A DNA stretch of 64,000 nt from contig NC_004463.1 in the NCBI RefSeq assembly GCF_000011365.1, positions 3,396,001 through 3,460,000 of the forward strand, given 5' to 3'. This DNA comes from Bradyrhizobium diazoefficiens USDA 110 (lineage in GTDB: Bacteria > Pseudomonadota > Alphaproteobacteria > Rhizobiales > Xanthobacteraceae). The notes below the pieces were generated by a model. It was not told where the DNA came from. It ran no database searches and saw nothing but the letters and a program-made list of their open reading frames with translations. Below, piece by piece: positions 1-8,064 of this stretch (position 1 is the first letter of the stretch; the number at the start of each line of letters is the position of its first letter). Made by a program: the position numbers and the translations under genes.

Positions 1-307
1 GGGGCACATCGAGCGTGCGCATCAGGCCGAGCGTGACCGTGGTCCTGGTCGCCTGCTTCCTGAACAGGCTGCGCGCGGCGTCCGACTCGTCGATGATGCG
101 GCGGGCCAGCGCGTGAAACTGCTCGGCCGAGGCGGTGGGCGCGACGCCCTTCTTGTGCCGGATGAAAAGCGTGGTGCCGAGCTCGGCTTCCAGATTGGTG
201 ATCGCGGTCGAGATCGATGGCTGCGACACGAAGCAGGCCCGCGCCGCGGCGGTCAGGTTGCGCGCGCGATAGACGGCGGCGAAGTAGCGGAGTTCGCGGA
301 TGTCCAT
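1..307 (-). CDS. LysR-family transcriptional regulator, N-terminal part (runs off window)
   Basis: The reverse strand encodes about 102 residues beginning MDIRELRYFAAVYRARN and containing the LysR winged helix-turn-helix (LTAAARACFVSQPSIST, then LEAELGTTLFIRHKKG). The C-terminal co-inducer domain lies beyond the window, so the ligand cannot be guessed. The gene is divergent from the MBL-fold hydrolase, with about 93 bp between start codons. LysR proteins usually control the divergent neighbour, so this hydrolase is the likely target (inference). The family assignment is secure; its role is unknown. Confidence 0.9.
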   Translation of the reverse strand, partial: MDIRELRYFAAVYRARNLTAAARACFVSQPSISTAITNLEAELGTTLFIRHKKGVAPTASAEQFHALARRIIDESDAARSLFRKQATRTTVTLGLMRTLDVP

Positions 308-353
308 AGGATGAGCCTAGAGATATGATCAATATTCAATATTTTACCTATGG
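304..353. promoter_or_regulatory. Divergent LysR/MBL promoter with nested inverted repeats
   Basis: CCATAGG at 304-310 is repeated in inverse as CCTATGG at 347-353. Between them lies the AT-rich quasi-palindrome AATATTCAATATT at 331-343. Both sit between the divergent starts of the LysR gene and the hydrolase, where a LysR tetramer would be expected to bind. The binding role is inferred. Confidence 0.45.
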
Positions 354-400
354 ATCGGACGATGACAAGAACGCCCTGTTCACAACGGGCGAGGTCCTCC

Positions 401-1228
401 ATGAAAATCCATCATCTCAACACCGGGACGATGTGCCCGATGGGCCGCCGCCTGGTGAACGGCACCGGCGGCCTGTTCCAGCGTGCCCGCATGGTCTGCC
501 ACTGCCTGCTGGTCGAAACGGGTGACGGGCTTGCCCTGGTCGATACCGGCATCGGGCTTGGCGATATCGCAGCCCCTGACCGGCTCGGACGGCGATGGCT
601 GCGCCAGACCGCGCCAAGGCTCGATCCGTCCGAGACGGCGCTCGAGCAGGTGAAGGCGCTCGGCTATTCGCCCGCCGACGTGCGCCACGTGCTGCTGACG
701 CATCTCGATCGTGATCACGCCGGCGGCGTGCCCGACTTTCCCCATGCCGCGATCCACGTCCATCGCGCCGAATACGACATGGCGGTGCAGAGCAGGCCGG
801 CGCCGCCGGAAGGGCGCTATGTCACCGGGCAGTGGAGCCATGGTCCAAGCTGGACGTTCTATGGCGAGGCCGGCGAAGACTGGTTCGGCTTCAAGGGCGT
901 GCGCGCGCTCGGCGACAAGGAGGCGGACATCCTGATGATCCCGCTCGCCGGCCATACGCTCGGCCATTGCGGCATCGCGGTCCGATCAGGCGACACATGG
1001 CTGCTGCATGCCGGCGACAGCTATTTCCATCACGGCCAGCTCGCGGCATCCCCGCGCATGCCGCTGGTGCTCGGCTATTTCCAGCGCCGCGCCGACATGG
1101 ACCGCACGCAGCGGATCGCCAACCAGGCGCGGCTGCGCGCGCTGAAGCTCGCCCACGGCGACCGTGTGAGGATCGTCAACAGCCACGATCCCGTCGATTA
1201 CGAGAACTGCCGGTGCGGGACGCACTGA
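401..1228 (+). CDS. MBL-fold metallo-hydrolase
   Basis: A 275-residue metallo-beta-lactamase-fold protein. The zinc motif reads THLDRDHAGG, so the middle histidine of HxHxDH is an aspartate, a variant that occurs in part of the family. Further likely metal ligands are in AGHTLGHCG and in HAGDSYFHHG. The start at 401 is chosen because MKIHHLNTGTMCP begins the first beta strand typical of the family; an upstream in-frame start at 350 would add 17 residues of unlike composition. Members include lactonases, thiolesterases and other hydrolases, and the sequence alone does not fix a substrate. It stands alone downstream of the divergent LysR gene. Confidence 0.88.
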   Translation: MKIHHLNTGTMCPMGRRLVNGTGGLFQRARMVCHCLLVETGDGLALVDTGIGLGDIAAPDRLGRRWLRQTAPRLDPSETALEQVKALGYSPADVRHVLLTHLDRDHAGGVPDFPHAAIHVHRAEYDMAVQSRPAPPEGRYVTGQWSHGPSWTFYGEAGEDWFGFKGVRALGDKEADILMIPLAGHTLGHCGIAVRSGDTWLLHAGDSYFHHGQLAASPRMPLVLGYFQRRADMDRTQRIANQARLRALKLAHGDRVRIVNSHDPVDYENCRCGTH

Positions 1229-1362
1229 GTGCGCGCCGGACCCGTCAACGCTTCATGCGCGCAGACGTCCGACGCCTTAGGTCCCCCGATGCGCGCGCGT
1301 GAGGCGGCCGCCGGCCGCCCTCGCAAGCCCGAACGGCGCCCCGGCTTTTTCCGGCTGGCGTG

Positions 1363-1377
1363 TTATTTTCGAAAATG
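1363..1377. promoter_or_regulatory. Candidate operator, copy 1 (TTATTTTCGAAAATG)
   Basis: The 12 bp perfect palindrome ATTTTCGAAAAT lies at 1365-1376 within a 15 bp sequence repeated exactly 149 bp downstream. The identical flanking bases argue against chance. The binding protein is not identified. Confidence 0.5.
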
Positions 1378-1495
1378 ACCGGGACGGCAGCCACCGCGCG
1401 TCGGGATCACGGCGATTTCCTATCTTCGTCCTTCCGATGGTAGCCGGCCGATTCCACTTCAGGAGAGATCTTCGCGCGACGACCGCCTTGCAATA

Positions 1496-1526
1496 ATTTT
1501 CGTAAACAGTATTATTTTCGAAAATG
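1496..1526. promoter_or_regulatory. Candidate operator pair (degenerate copy plus exact copy 2)
   Basis: The exact second copy TTATTTTCGAAAATG is at 1512-1526. A degenerate relative, ATTTTCGTAAAC, is at 1496-1507, 18 bp upstream of the equivalent position. The pair ends about 25 bp before the ATG of the oxidoreductase, so bound protein would block transcription or translation initiation. The function is inferred. Confidence 0.5.
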
Positions 1527-1551
1527 CAGTTTGGGGAGGCGGGGCGAAATC

Positions 1552-2544
1552 ATGAGGGCGGTGCTGGTGCGTCAGCCGGGTGGGCCGGATGCACTCGAAT
1601 TGGTCGAGCTCCCGGTGCCCGTGCCGGGCGCCGGGCAGGTGCAGATCCGGGCCGAGGCGTTCGGGGTCGGGCAGCCCGACGCGCTGATCCGGCGCGGCGT
1701 CTACAAATGGATGCCGCCGCTGCCGGCCAATCCCGGCAATGACGTCGCGGGCCGCATTTCCGCGCTCGGGCCCGGCGTGGAGGGCCTTGCCGTCGGCCAG
1801 AAGGTGCTGCTGAGCGCGCGCGACCTGTCGCAACGTGGCGGCTGCTACGCCGACTACGTGGTTGCCCCGGCGGACGCCGTTCACGCATTGCCCGACCATG
1901 TCGATCTGCAAGCCGCCGTGTGCCTGTCGAACTATCAGGTCGCCTACGCACTCCTGCACGAATGCCGCCACCCGCGCGCGCCGACAAGCGTGCTGGTGAT
2001 CGGCGCGGCCGGCGGCGTCGGCACCGCGCTGGTGCAGCTCGCCAAGCTCGCGCAGATGACCGTGATCGGCACGGTCTCGACCGAAGCGAAGGCGGAGTTC
2101 GCGAAGGCGAACGGTGCCGATCACATCATCTTCTACCGCCGCGAGGATGTCGTGGCGCGAACCCGCGAGCTGACCAACGGCGAGGGCGTCGGCCTCGTGC
2201 TCGATCACGTCTGCGGGCCGGAGTTCACCGCCTATCTCGGCGCGCTCGGCAAATGGGGGACGCTGCTCTCCTACAACGCCTTCGCGGGCCTTCCGGAAGA
2301 GAACCTGATGGTGGCGATGCGCAATCACCTCGACATCTGTCCCGCCGTGCGCTGCTTCTCCTTCCACATCTACGACCACGATCGCGACGGCCGCCGCGCC
2401 CTGATGCGCAGCGTGATCGAGGCCCTGAGCCGCAATGCCATCAAGCCGGCCGTCTCGGCGGTCCTGAAGCTGGACCAGGTCAGGCAGGCCCACGCGCTGC
2501 TCGAGCAGGGCGCGGCGCTCGGCAAGATCATCATGACGCCATGA
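1552..2544 (+). CDS. Zinc-independent MDR / NADPH:quinone reductase-like oxidoreductase
   Basis: A 330-residue medium-chain dehydrogenase/reductase. The N-terminal GroES-like domain starts MRAVLVRQPGGPDALELVEL, and the Rossmann domain carries the nucleotide loop VIGAAGGVGTALVQLAK. I see no catalytic or structural zinc cysteine cluster, which fits the quinone oxidoreductase branch; these enzymes use NADPH to reduce quinones or enones. ATG 1552 is preferred to the in-frame TTG at 1531 because GGGGAGG lies just upstream and the protein then begins like its family. A Bug-type binding protein follows after 170 bp and may be co-transcribed. The true substrate is unknown. Confidence 0.88.
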   Translation: MRAVLVRQPGGPDALELVELPVPVPGAGQVQIRAEAFGVGQPDALIRRGVYKWMPPLPANPGNDVAGRISALGPGVEGLAVGQKVLLSARDLSQRGGCYADYVVAPADAVHALPDHVDLQAAVCLSNYQVAYALLHECRHPRAPTSVLVIGAAGGVGTALVQLAKLAQMTVIGTVSTEAKAEFAKANGADHIIFYRREDVVARTRELTNGEGVGLVLDHVCGPEFTAYLGALGKWGTLLSYNAFAGLPEENLMVAMRNHLDICPAVRCFSFHIYDHDRDGRRALMRSVIEALSRNAIKPAVSAVLKLDQVRQAHALLEQGAALGKIIMTP

Positions 2545-2714
2545 GGGGATGGACGGCACGATGACATCACACGCCGAACTTCGCCCGTGCGCCCGTTCGG
2601 AGCATGCCGCCATCGCCTGAATGCGCCGGGTTCGCCCGTTGGGCAGCCCGGTCCGGAGAACGCCGCCTTCGCTGCGGCCAACGATAGAACGGTCAAAAAA
2701 GGGAGAACGCATCC

Positions 2715-3695
2715 ATGCGATGGATGAGACGGCTTGCTGCGGCAACGTTTCTGCTTGGCGGGTTTCTCGCCGCCGGCACAGTGGCACTTGCGGACAATTA
2801 TCCGTCGCGCCCGATCCGCCTGCTGCACGGATTTGCCGCAGGCGGCGCGGCCGACACGCTGTCGCGCATCATCGCCGACGGGCTCGCGAAGCGGCTCGGG
2901 CAGCCGATCATCGTCGAGGCCAAACCGGGCGCCGGCGGCAACCTCGCGGCGGATGCCGTCGCCAAGGCGGCGCCTGACGGCTACACGCTCGGGCTCGTCA
3001 CAGGCGCCCACGCGATTTCCGCGGCGACCTATAAGAGCCTCGCCTACCAGCCCGCGGACAGTTTCGAGATGATCTCGACGCTGGTCTACTACGCGCTCGT
3101 CATTGCCGTGCGCAGTGACTACTCGGCGAAGTCGCTGGGCGAGCTCGTCGCCATGGCGAAGGAGAAGCCCGGCTCGCTCAGCTTCGGTTCGGTTGGTTTC
3201 GGCAGCACGCATCACCTTGCGGGCGAGCTGCTGAACGCAACGGCCGGCATCGAGATCGTGCATGTGCCGTATCGCGGCGATTCGCAGTCCGTCACCGCGC
3301 TTCTCGGCGGAGAGGTTCCGGTCATCGTCGGCACGCCGGTCCTGCTCGCGCCGCAAATCCAGAGCGGCGCGATCCGCGGCCTTGCGGTGACCTCGCCGAC
3401 GCGGACTGCGCTATTGCCTGACGTCCCGACGGTTCAGGAGGCCGGCATCAAGGGATACGACGTGCGCACCTGGGCCGGCCTGCTGGCCCCGAAGGGAACG
3501 CCGCCCGCCATCATCGCCGCGCTCAATGCAGCGACGCTCGATGCGCTCAAGGACCCAGACCTCAGGCAACGTCTGGAGACGGCCGTCGGCGGCGAGGTCC
3601 GTGGCAGCTCGCCGGCGGAGATGAAGGCGCTGATCGAAACCGAGATCACCAAATGGTCGGGCGTGGTCGAGCGGGCGAAGATCCCGAAGATCTGA
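2715..3695 (+). CDS. Tripartite tricarboxylate transporter (TctC/Bug) substrate-binding protein
   Basis: A 326-residue periplasmic binding protein with an N-terminal signal peptide (hydrophobic stretch LAAATFLLGGFLAAGTVALA, cleavage probably after ALA). It has Bug-family signatures: YPSRPIRLLHGFAAGGAAD, VEAKPGAGGNLAADAVAKA, HVPYRGDSQSVTALLGGEV and LPDVPTVQEAGIKGY. GGGAGA precedes the ATG at good spacing. Bug proteins bind carboxylates and feed TctAB permeases or act as sensors; no TctA or TctB gene is in the window, so this is an orphan receptor. Its position after the oxidoreductase suggests a common catabolic substrate. Confidence 0.93.
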   Translation: MRWMRRLAAATFLLGGFLAAGTVALADNYPSRPIRLLHGFAAGGAADTLSRIIADGLAKRLGQPIIVEAKPGAGGNLAADAVAKAAPDGYTLGLVTGAHAISAATYKSLAYQPADSFEMISTLVYYALVIAVRSDYSAKSLGELVAMAKEKPGSLSFGSVGFGSTHHLAGELLNATAGIEIVHVPYRGDSQSVTALLGGEVPVIVGTPVLLAPQIQSGAIRGLAVTSPTRTALLPDVPTVQEAGIKGYDVRTWAGLLAPKGTPPAIIAALNAATLDALKDPDLRQRLETAVGGEVRGSSPAEMKALIETEITKWSGVVERAKIPKI

Positions 3696-3698
3696 TCC

Positions 3699-3732
3699 AC
3701 GGGGGCCGCAGCGCCGCTGCTGCGGCCCCCGT
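3699..3732. terminator. Perfect 14-bp hairpin between convergent genes
   Basis: ACGGGGGCCGCAGC (3699-3712) and its exact reverse complement GCTGCGGCCCCCGT (3719-3732) flank a 6 nt loop. The hairpin lies between the stop codons of the convergent Bug and ATP-grasp genes. There is no T-run, so it may act as a bidirectional blocker or RNA end rather than a classical intrinsic terminator. Confidence 0.65.
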
Positions 3733-3748
3733 CAGATGCCGTCTTCTC

Positions 3749-4828
3749 CTATCTGCCGGAGCCGGCCTCCTGGGTTGTCAGCAGGCGGTGCTTCACCGTC
3801 CGCGCAATCGCCGCAGGTGCCTCTTCGGGAATCGCAAAACAGGAACTCGCGTTGATCTCGCACAGGACGTAAGTGTCGGCGCCTGCCGCGTTGCGAGGTC
3901 CGTAGAGGAAGTCCGCGTCCCAGATCACCGGCAGCGAGGATTCATCGATGTCGAGCGTGTCCATCATCTGCGGCGTCCATTCGTTCTCCATCGATCTTCG
4001 CAGCGCCTGGAACGGTGGAGCATCGGGTCCGTGCATGATGCGCGGGCCGGGTTGCGCCTCCGCTGCATCGGGGCCTTCCGGCGGCGGCGGGATCAAGGCC
4101 TTGATCCGTTGCTGGCCAAAGCCCGCGACCTTGGAGCCGCTCATGTAGCAGCGGATCATCCCGTCGGGCAGGCGCGATTGAAATGCCTGATCGATGATGC
4201 AGCCGCCCCAGCCGAAATAGGGTTCGCACCGGGCGATGAAGGCATCGAGCGGCATGTCCTCAGGCAGGCTGCCGCGCGTTGCATGGAGGACGCGAACCAT
4301 GGCGCTCGCCTCTGCAATGGCCTCCACTTTCCAGACGCCCTGGCCTCCATTGCCGCGGTTTTGTTTCAGCACGCGCGGTCCGTCGGTCTGAAGGCGCGAC
4401 GGAAACTCGGCGCGGAAGCTTGCGGTCGTGTCGTAGCGATGCGTGTCGGCGCCCCAGCCCAGGTGGCGCGTTCTGTAAAGGACTTCCTTGACGCCCATCT
4501 TCAGGATGACGTCCGGGTGCGCGCTCACCCATGGCCCTCGCGCCGCGACGTCGCGGAGCAGGGGATCGAGGTCAGCGCGTGTCTTGCCTTGATGGATCGG
4601 GTCGACCCAGACGAGCACGCCGTCGACCGCAAGCAATTGATCGCGGACGGCGTCGGCAAAGGTTTCGTCGTAGATGACGGGCCGGGCTTCGATGCCGGCG
4701 GCGGCGAGTGCCTCGAAGACGCGGACGAAGCGGCTGTTCTGCGGTGTGGCATCCGCCCGCGCGGCGGCATCGCCGCGTGAGAGGATGGCAACGGTGGATC
4801 GGAGAGGAAAGTGTTGTTCGGTATCCAT
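3749..4828 (-). CDS. ATP-grasp domain protein (glutathione synthetase-like fold)
   Basis: A 359-residue protein with an N-terminal pre-ATP-grasp half (STVAILSRGD, later DGVLVWVDPIHQGKT) and an ATP-grasp half. The flexible glycine loop is VLKQNRGNGGQGVWKVE, and a metal-binding strand near the C-terminus reads LCEINASSCFA. ATG 4828 is chosen because GGAG lies about 9 nt upstream and the next 43 upstream in-frame codons look non-coding. It resembles the Cj0069-type family of uncharacterised ATP-grasp proteins (recalled, not checked). ATP-grasp enzymes join a carboxylate to an amine or thiol through an acyl phosphate. The gene stands alone and its substrate is unknown. Confidence 0.8.
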   Translation of the reverse strand: MDTEQHFPLRSTVAILSRGDAAARADATPQNSRFVRVFEALAAAGIEARPVIYDETFADAVRDQLLAVDGVLVWVDPIHQGKTRADLDPLLRDVAARGPWVSAHPDVILKMGVKEVLYRTRHLGWGADTHRYDTTASFRAEFPSRLQTDGPRVLKQNRGNGGQGVWKVEAIAEASAMVRVLHATRGSLPEDMPLDAFIARCEPYFGWGGCIIDQAFQSRLPDGMIRCYMSGSKVAGFGQQRIKALIPPPPEGPDAAEAQPGPRIMHGPDAPPFQALRRSMENEWTPQMMDTLDIDESSLPVIWDADFLYGPRNAAGADTYVLCEINASSCFAIPEEAPAAIARTVKHRLLTTQEAGSGR

Positions 4829-5309
4829 GCGCAAGCTCCACGAAGTGCGTGCTGCGCAGAGCTTGGACCGAAGTCTCATGGGGGGTCTGCATTGCCCCCA
4901 TGCGGACGACCTTACGTGAGATCGGCCTCGGCTTTCAAGACGGTCGCGCGGTTCCACCCGGGGCCTACCCGGTGCTTTCGCGCGACGCGCAGGTTGACAG
5001 CTCGGCGTTCCGGGTTTTCTATTTCAGGCAACGGGGATGTGCGATCTCCCCGTGAGGCGTCATGCCCAAGAATCGCGTCCTGATCGTCACCAAGGGCGCA
5101 GCATGTCACCCCACACTCCGAATTCATCTGACAGATCGTTTCGGCTCATCGCTCCCGCGCGGCGCGCCGGAGCCTGTCGGCGCGCATACCGACAAGGGCG
5201 TCCCGGCGGACCTGCGTCAGGGGCGTGACCTCTCGACCTGCGCCATTTGGAAGGGCAGCGTCGCAAAAGCGGACTTCACCTGGGGCGGGACATGACCGGG
5301 AGAACGACC
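4829..5309. other. Intergenic region with hairpins upstream of the PepSY-like gene
   Basis: No convincing gene. Two hairpins are visible: CATGGGGG/CCCCCATG at 4877-4884/4895-4902, and ACGGGGA/TCCCCGT at 5031-5037/5047-5053. TTGACA at 4994 followed after 17 bp by TTCTAT is a poor promoter candidate. A 77-codon frame from 5062 has a GAGG upstream but no recognisable protein character. Confidence 0.45.
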
Positions 5310-5543
5310 ATGCGAACATGGACAATCCTTCTCGCCTTCCTGTTTCTGGCGATCGCGGCTGGCGTGCCGACCGCACGCGCACTGACTCAAGACGAGTTGA
5401 TCGCCAGGATCCAGGCGGCTGGTTACACGCAGGTCAGCGAGATCAAGTCGACGGCGGAGGGGACGACCGCCAAGGCGGTCAAGAACGGCAAGCCGGTGCG
5501 GCTCCTTATCGACGGTGCCGGCCAGATCAAAGAGCAGAACTGA
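5310..5543 (+). CDS. Small secreted PepSY-like protein
   Basis: A 77-residue protein with a signal peptide (WTILLAFLFLAIAAGVPTARA) followed by a single PepSY-like unit: LTQDELIARIQAAGYTQVSE, then a charged stretch ending VRLLIDGAGQIKEQN. PepSY units are found in protease propeptides and periplasmic inhibitor or sensor proteins. GGGAG sits upstream of ATG 5310. The gene is 37 bp ahead of the DUF1259 gene on the same strand, so the two are probably co-transcribed. The exact function is unknown. Confidence 0.75.
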   Translation: MRTWTILLAFLFLAIAAGVPTARALTQDELIARIQAAGYTQVSEIKSTAEGTTAKAVKNGKPVRLLIDGAGQIKEQN

Positions 5544-5580
5544 ACTCCGGAAACCGGATTTCGCTCGAGGGAGCAGATCA

Positions 5581-6468
5581 ATGCGAAGTGCAATTCTGCC
5601 GCTGATGGGCATCGGCGCATGCTTCATCGCGACCGCTCACGCGCAGGATGTCGACTGGCAGAAGGTCGATGATGCGCTGGGCCGAAAGCCGGCCGTCGCC
5701 GGCGACGTGCATCGTTATGGCTTTCCCCGCACCGACCTCACGGTGACGCTCGACGGCGTCACCATCAAGCCTTCGCTGGCGCTGGGCGGCTGGGTCGCGT
5801 TCAAGCCCGCGCATGGCGCCGTCATGGCAATGGGCGATCTGGTGCTGCTCGAATCGGAAATCAACCCGGTCATGCAGAAGATGATCGAGAGCGGGTTGGA
5901 GATTACGGCCGTTCACAACCATCTGCTCGGCGCGGTTCCGGCGACATTCTACATGCATGTGGCCGGGCACGGTGATCCGCTCAAGATCGCGACCGCCATC
6001 AAGACCGCGCTTGCCGAGAGCAAGACGCCTATGTCGGCGCCGGCTCCGGCGGTCCCGCCGCCTGCCATTGATCTCGACACGGCCAAGCTCGATCAGATCA
6101 TCGGCGTCAAGGGGCAGGCCAACGGCGGTGTCTATCAGTTCAACGTTCCCCGCCGCGATCCGATTACCGAGCACGGAATGCAGTTAAGTCCCGTCGGCCC
6201 CATGGGCGTTGCGACCGGTGTGAACTTCCAGCCGACCGGCGGCGGCAGGGCGGCCATCACCGGCGACTTCGTGCTGATCGGCGACGAGGTGAATCCCGTG
6301 ATCATGGCGCTCCGGTCCCATGGCATCTCCGTAACGGCGCTTCATAGCCACATGCTGGACGAGCAGCCGCGCCTTTTCTTCATGCACTTCTGGGCGAACG
6401 ACGACGCGATCAAGCTCGCCAATGGCGTGCGTGCCGCGCTCGACAAGACGGCGAGTACGAAGAACTGA
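5581..6468 (+). CDS. Exported DUF1259 (LppY/LpqO-type) protein with two tandem domains
   Basis: A 295-residue protein with a signal peptide ending near AHA and two homologous halves. The first half contains LALGGWVAFKP, VLLESEINPVMQKMIESGLE and AVHNHLL. The second contains VGPMGVATGVNFQP, VLIGDEVNPVIMALRSHGIS and ALHSHML. The halves are joined by a proline-rich linker near residue 160. DUF1259 proteins are secreted or lipoprotein-like and uncharacterised; the repeated HNH/HSH pattern suggests a metal or ligand site (inference). ATG 5581 follows GAGGGAG. It pairs with the PepSY-like gene upstream and converges on the arsenic operon. Confidence 0.85.
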   Translation: MRSAILPLMGIGACFIATAHAQDVDWQKVDDALGRKPAVAGDVHRYGFPRTDLTVTLDGVTIKPSLALGGWVAFKPAHGAVMAMGDLVLLESEINPVMQKMIESGLEITAVHNHLLGAVPATFYMHVAGHGDPLKIATAIKTALAESKTPMSAPAPAVPPPAIDLDTAKLDQIIGVKGQANGGVYQFNVPRRDPITEHGMQLSPVGPMGVATGVNFQPTGGGRAAITGDFVLIGDEVNPVIMALRSHGISVTALHSHMLDEQPRLFFMHFWANDDAIKLANGVRAALDKTASTKN

Positions 6469-6529
6469 TGTCCGATCTGTCTCGGTCTCTGATCGGGCCG
6501 TCGGGGCAAAATGCGTTCTTCGTTCGTGC

Positions 6530-6931
6530 CTACCTGGCTTCGATCACCTCGCCATCCTCCTTCACAAACCGGCCGAGGGGATTGTCCAGGAGGTCGACGA
6601 CGGCTTCGGAGGGCCGGCACAGCCGCGTGCCCTTCGCCGTCACCACGATCGGACGATTGATCAGAATGGGATGTGCCATCATCGCGTCGAGCAGTTCATC
6701 GTCTGTCCATTTGGGGTCGGCAAGGCCGAGCTCCTTGTACGGCGTCCCCTTCTCGCGCAGCAATGCGCGGACCGATATTCCCATCGCTGCGATAAGTTGC
6801 TTGAGCGTTTCGCGCGACGGTGGGGTCTTGAGGTATTCAATAACGGTGGGCTCGGCACCGCTCTGCCGGATCATCGCGAGCGTATTGCGTGAGGTTCCGC
6901 ATTCAGGATTGTGATAGATCGTGACGCTCAT
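6530..6931 (-). CDS. arsC: Glutaredoxin-dependent arsenate reductase
   Basis: A 133-residue ArsC/Spx-type thioredoxin-fold protein. It begins MSVTIYHNPECGTSRNTLAM with the catalytic cysteine at residue 11, followed by the family elements EYLKTPPSRETLKQL and HPILINRPIVVT, where an arginine helps bind arsenate. It reduces As(V) to As(III) with glutathione and glutaredoxin in the cytoplasm. It lies 77 bp downstream of acr3 on the same strand and is probably the last gene of that operon. The operon therefore carries two unrelated arsenate reductases, the other being of the low-molecular-weight phosphatase type. Confidence 0.93.
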   Translation of the reverse strand: MSVTIYHNPECGTSRNTLAMIRQSGAEPTVIEYLKTPPSRETLKQLIAAMGISVRALLREKGTPYKELGLADPKWTDDELLDAMMAHPILINRPIVVTAKGTRLCRPSEAVVDLLDNPLGRFVKEDGEVIEAR

Positions 6932-7008
6932 CGGAATGTCTCCGCGATTGGGACCGGGGTCTGGCTCGTGATCGTTGTGTTGCGCGCGGTTGGCGGCTTA
7001 TGGCGACG

Positions 7009-8064
7009 TCACTGGCGGGCCTCCGCCGGCGTGGAGACCTTGCCGGCACCGGCTTCGTACCAGCCTCTGGTCGCCTTCACGATGCGGACGACGGACAGCA
7101 TCACCGGGACCTCGACAAGGACGCCGACGACGGTCGCAAGCGCCGCGCCGGAGTCGAGGCCGAACAGGCTGATCGCGGCAGCGACCGCCAGTTCGAAGAA
7201 ATTGCTCGCGCCGATGAGGGCGGCTGGAGCGGCAACGCACCAGGCCACGCCGAACCGCCGGCTGAGCCAATAGGCCAGGCCCGCATTGAAATAGACCTGA
7301 ACGAGGATCGGGACGGCGAGGATCGCGATGACGCCGGGCTGCCTGACGATCTGTTCTCCCTGAAAGCCGAACAGCAAAACCAATGTCGCCAGAAGCGCGG
7401 CGAGCGAAAGAGGCTGCAGCGTCCGCAGGCTGCGGGCGAAGGCATCGCCGCCCTTTTGCAGCAGCACCCTTCGCCACGCTTGCGCGACGATCACGGGGAC
7501 CACGATGTAGAGCAAAACCGAGAGCAGCAGCGTGCCCCAGGGAACGCTGATGGAGGCGACCCCGAGCAGCAGTCCGACCAGCGGTGCAAACAGGAAAACC
7601 ATGATCACGTCGTTGAGCGCGACCTGGCTCAGCGTATAGTGCGGCTCCCCCTCGCACAAATTGGACCATACGAACACCATCGCGGTGCAGGGCGCGGCGG
7701 CCAGCAGGATCAGGCCCGCGATGTAGGACGGGATCTGGCCCGCCGGCAGCATGGGTGCGAACACATGGCCGATGAAGAACGAGCCGAGCAGCGCCATCGA
7801 GAATGGCTTGACAGCCCAGTTGATGAAAAGGGTGACGCCGACGCCGCGCCAATGCTCACGGACCTGGCCCAGCGAGCCGAAGTCGATCTTCAGCAACATC
7901 GGCACGATCATCAGCCAGATCAGCACCGCGACCGGCAAATTGACCTTGGCAATCTCGGCGGTCGCGACCGCACCGAAGAAGCTGGGCATGATATGTCCCA
8001 GCGCCACGCCGGCAACGATGCAGAGCGCGACCCAGAGGGTCAGGTATCGTTCGAACAGTCCCAT
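7009..8064 (-). CDS. acr3: ACR3-family arsenite efflux permease
   Basis: A 351-residue membrane protein with about ten hydrophobic segments, starting MGLFERYLTLWVALCIVAG. It has the family landmarks ILLAAAPCTAMVFVW with the conserved membrane cysteine, and VGVLVEVPVMLSVV with the conserved glutamate in the late membrane segment. ACR3 proteins export arsenite using the proton motive force. Its ATG overlaps the stop of the upstream arsC in an ATGA arrangement, showing translational coupling of reduction and export. Confidence 0.95.
   Translation of the reverse strand: MGLFERYLTLWVALCIVAGVALGHIMPSFFGAVATAEIAKVNLPVAVLIWLMIVPMLLKIDFGSLGQVREHWRGVGVTLFINWAVKPFSMALLGSFFIGHVFAPMLPAGQIPSYIAGLILLAAAPCTAMVFVWSNLCEGEPHYTLSQVALNDVIMVFLFAPLVGLLLGVASISVPWGTLLLSVLLYIVVPVIVAQAWRRVLLQKGGDAFARSLRTLQPLSLAALLATLVLLFGFQGEQIVRQPGVIAILAVPILVQVYFNAGLAYWLSRRFGVAWCVAAPAALIGASNFFELAVAAAISLFGLDSGAALATVVGVLVEVPVMLSVVRIVKATRGWYEAGAGKVSTPAEARQ

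Larger units (their letters stand above)
1229..1551. other. Intergenic region with repeated palindromes before the quinone reductase
   Basis: No gene is supported in this 323 bp stretch. Its 3' half is AT-richer than its surroundings and holds three related copies of an ATTTTCG-based palindrome, listed separately. This makes it the probable promoter of the downstream oxidoreductase and solute-binding protein genes. Confidence 0.6.

Noticed and set aside
3653..4780. 375-codon plus-strand frame opposite the ATP-grasp gene.
   Set aside because: The minus-strand protein has the ATP-grasp loop and metal motif; the plus frame is Arg/Ala-rich and featureless.
5062..5295. 77-codon frame with a GAGG ribosome-like site upstream of the PepSY-like gene.
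   Set aside because: No recognisable protein features, mixed composition, and it ends just before the credible PepSY-like gene; kept only as a remark on the intergenic region.
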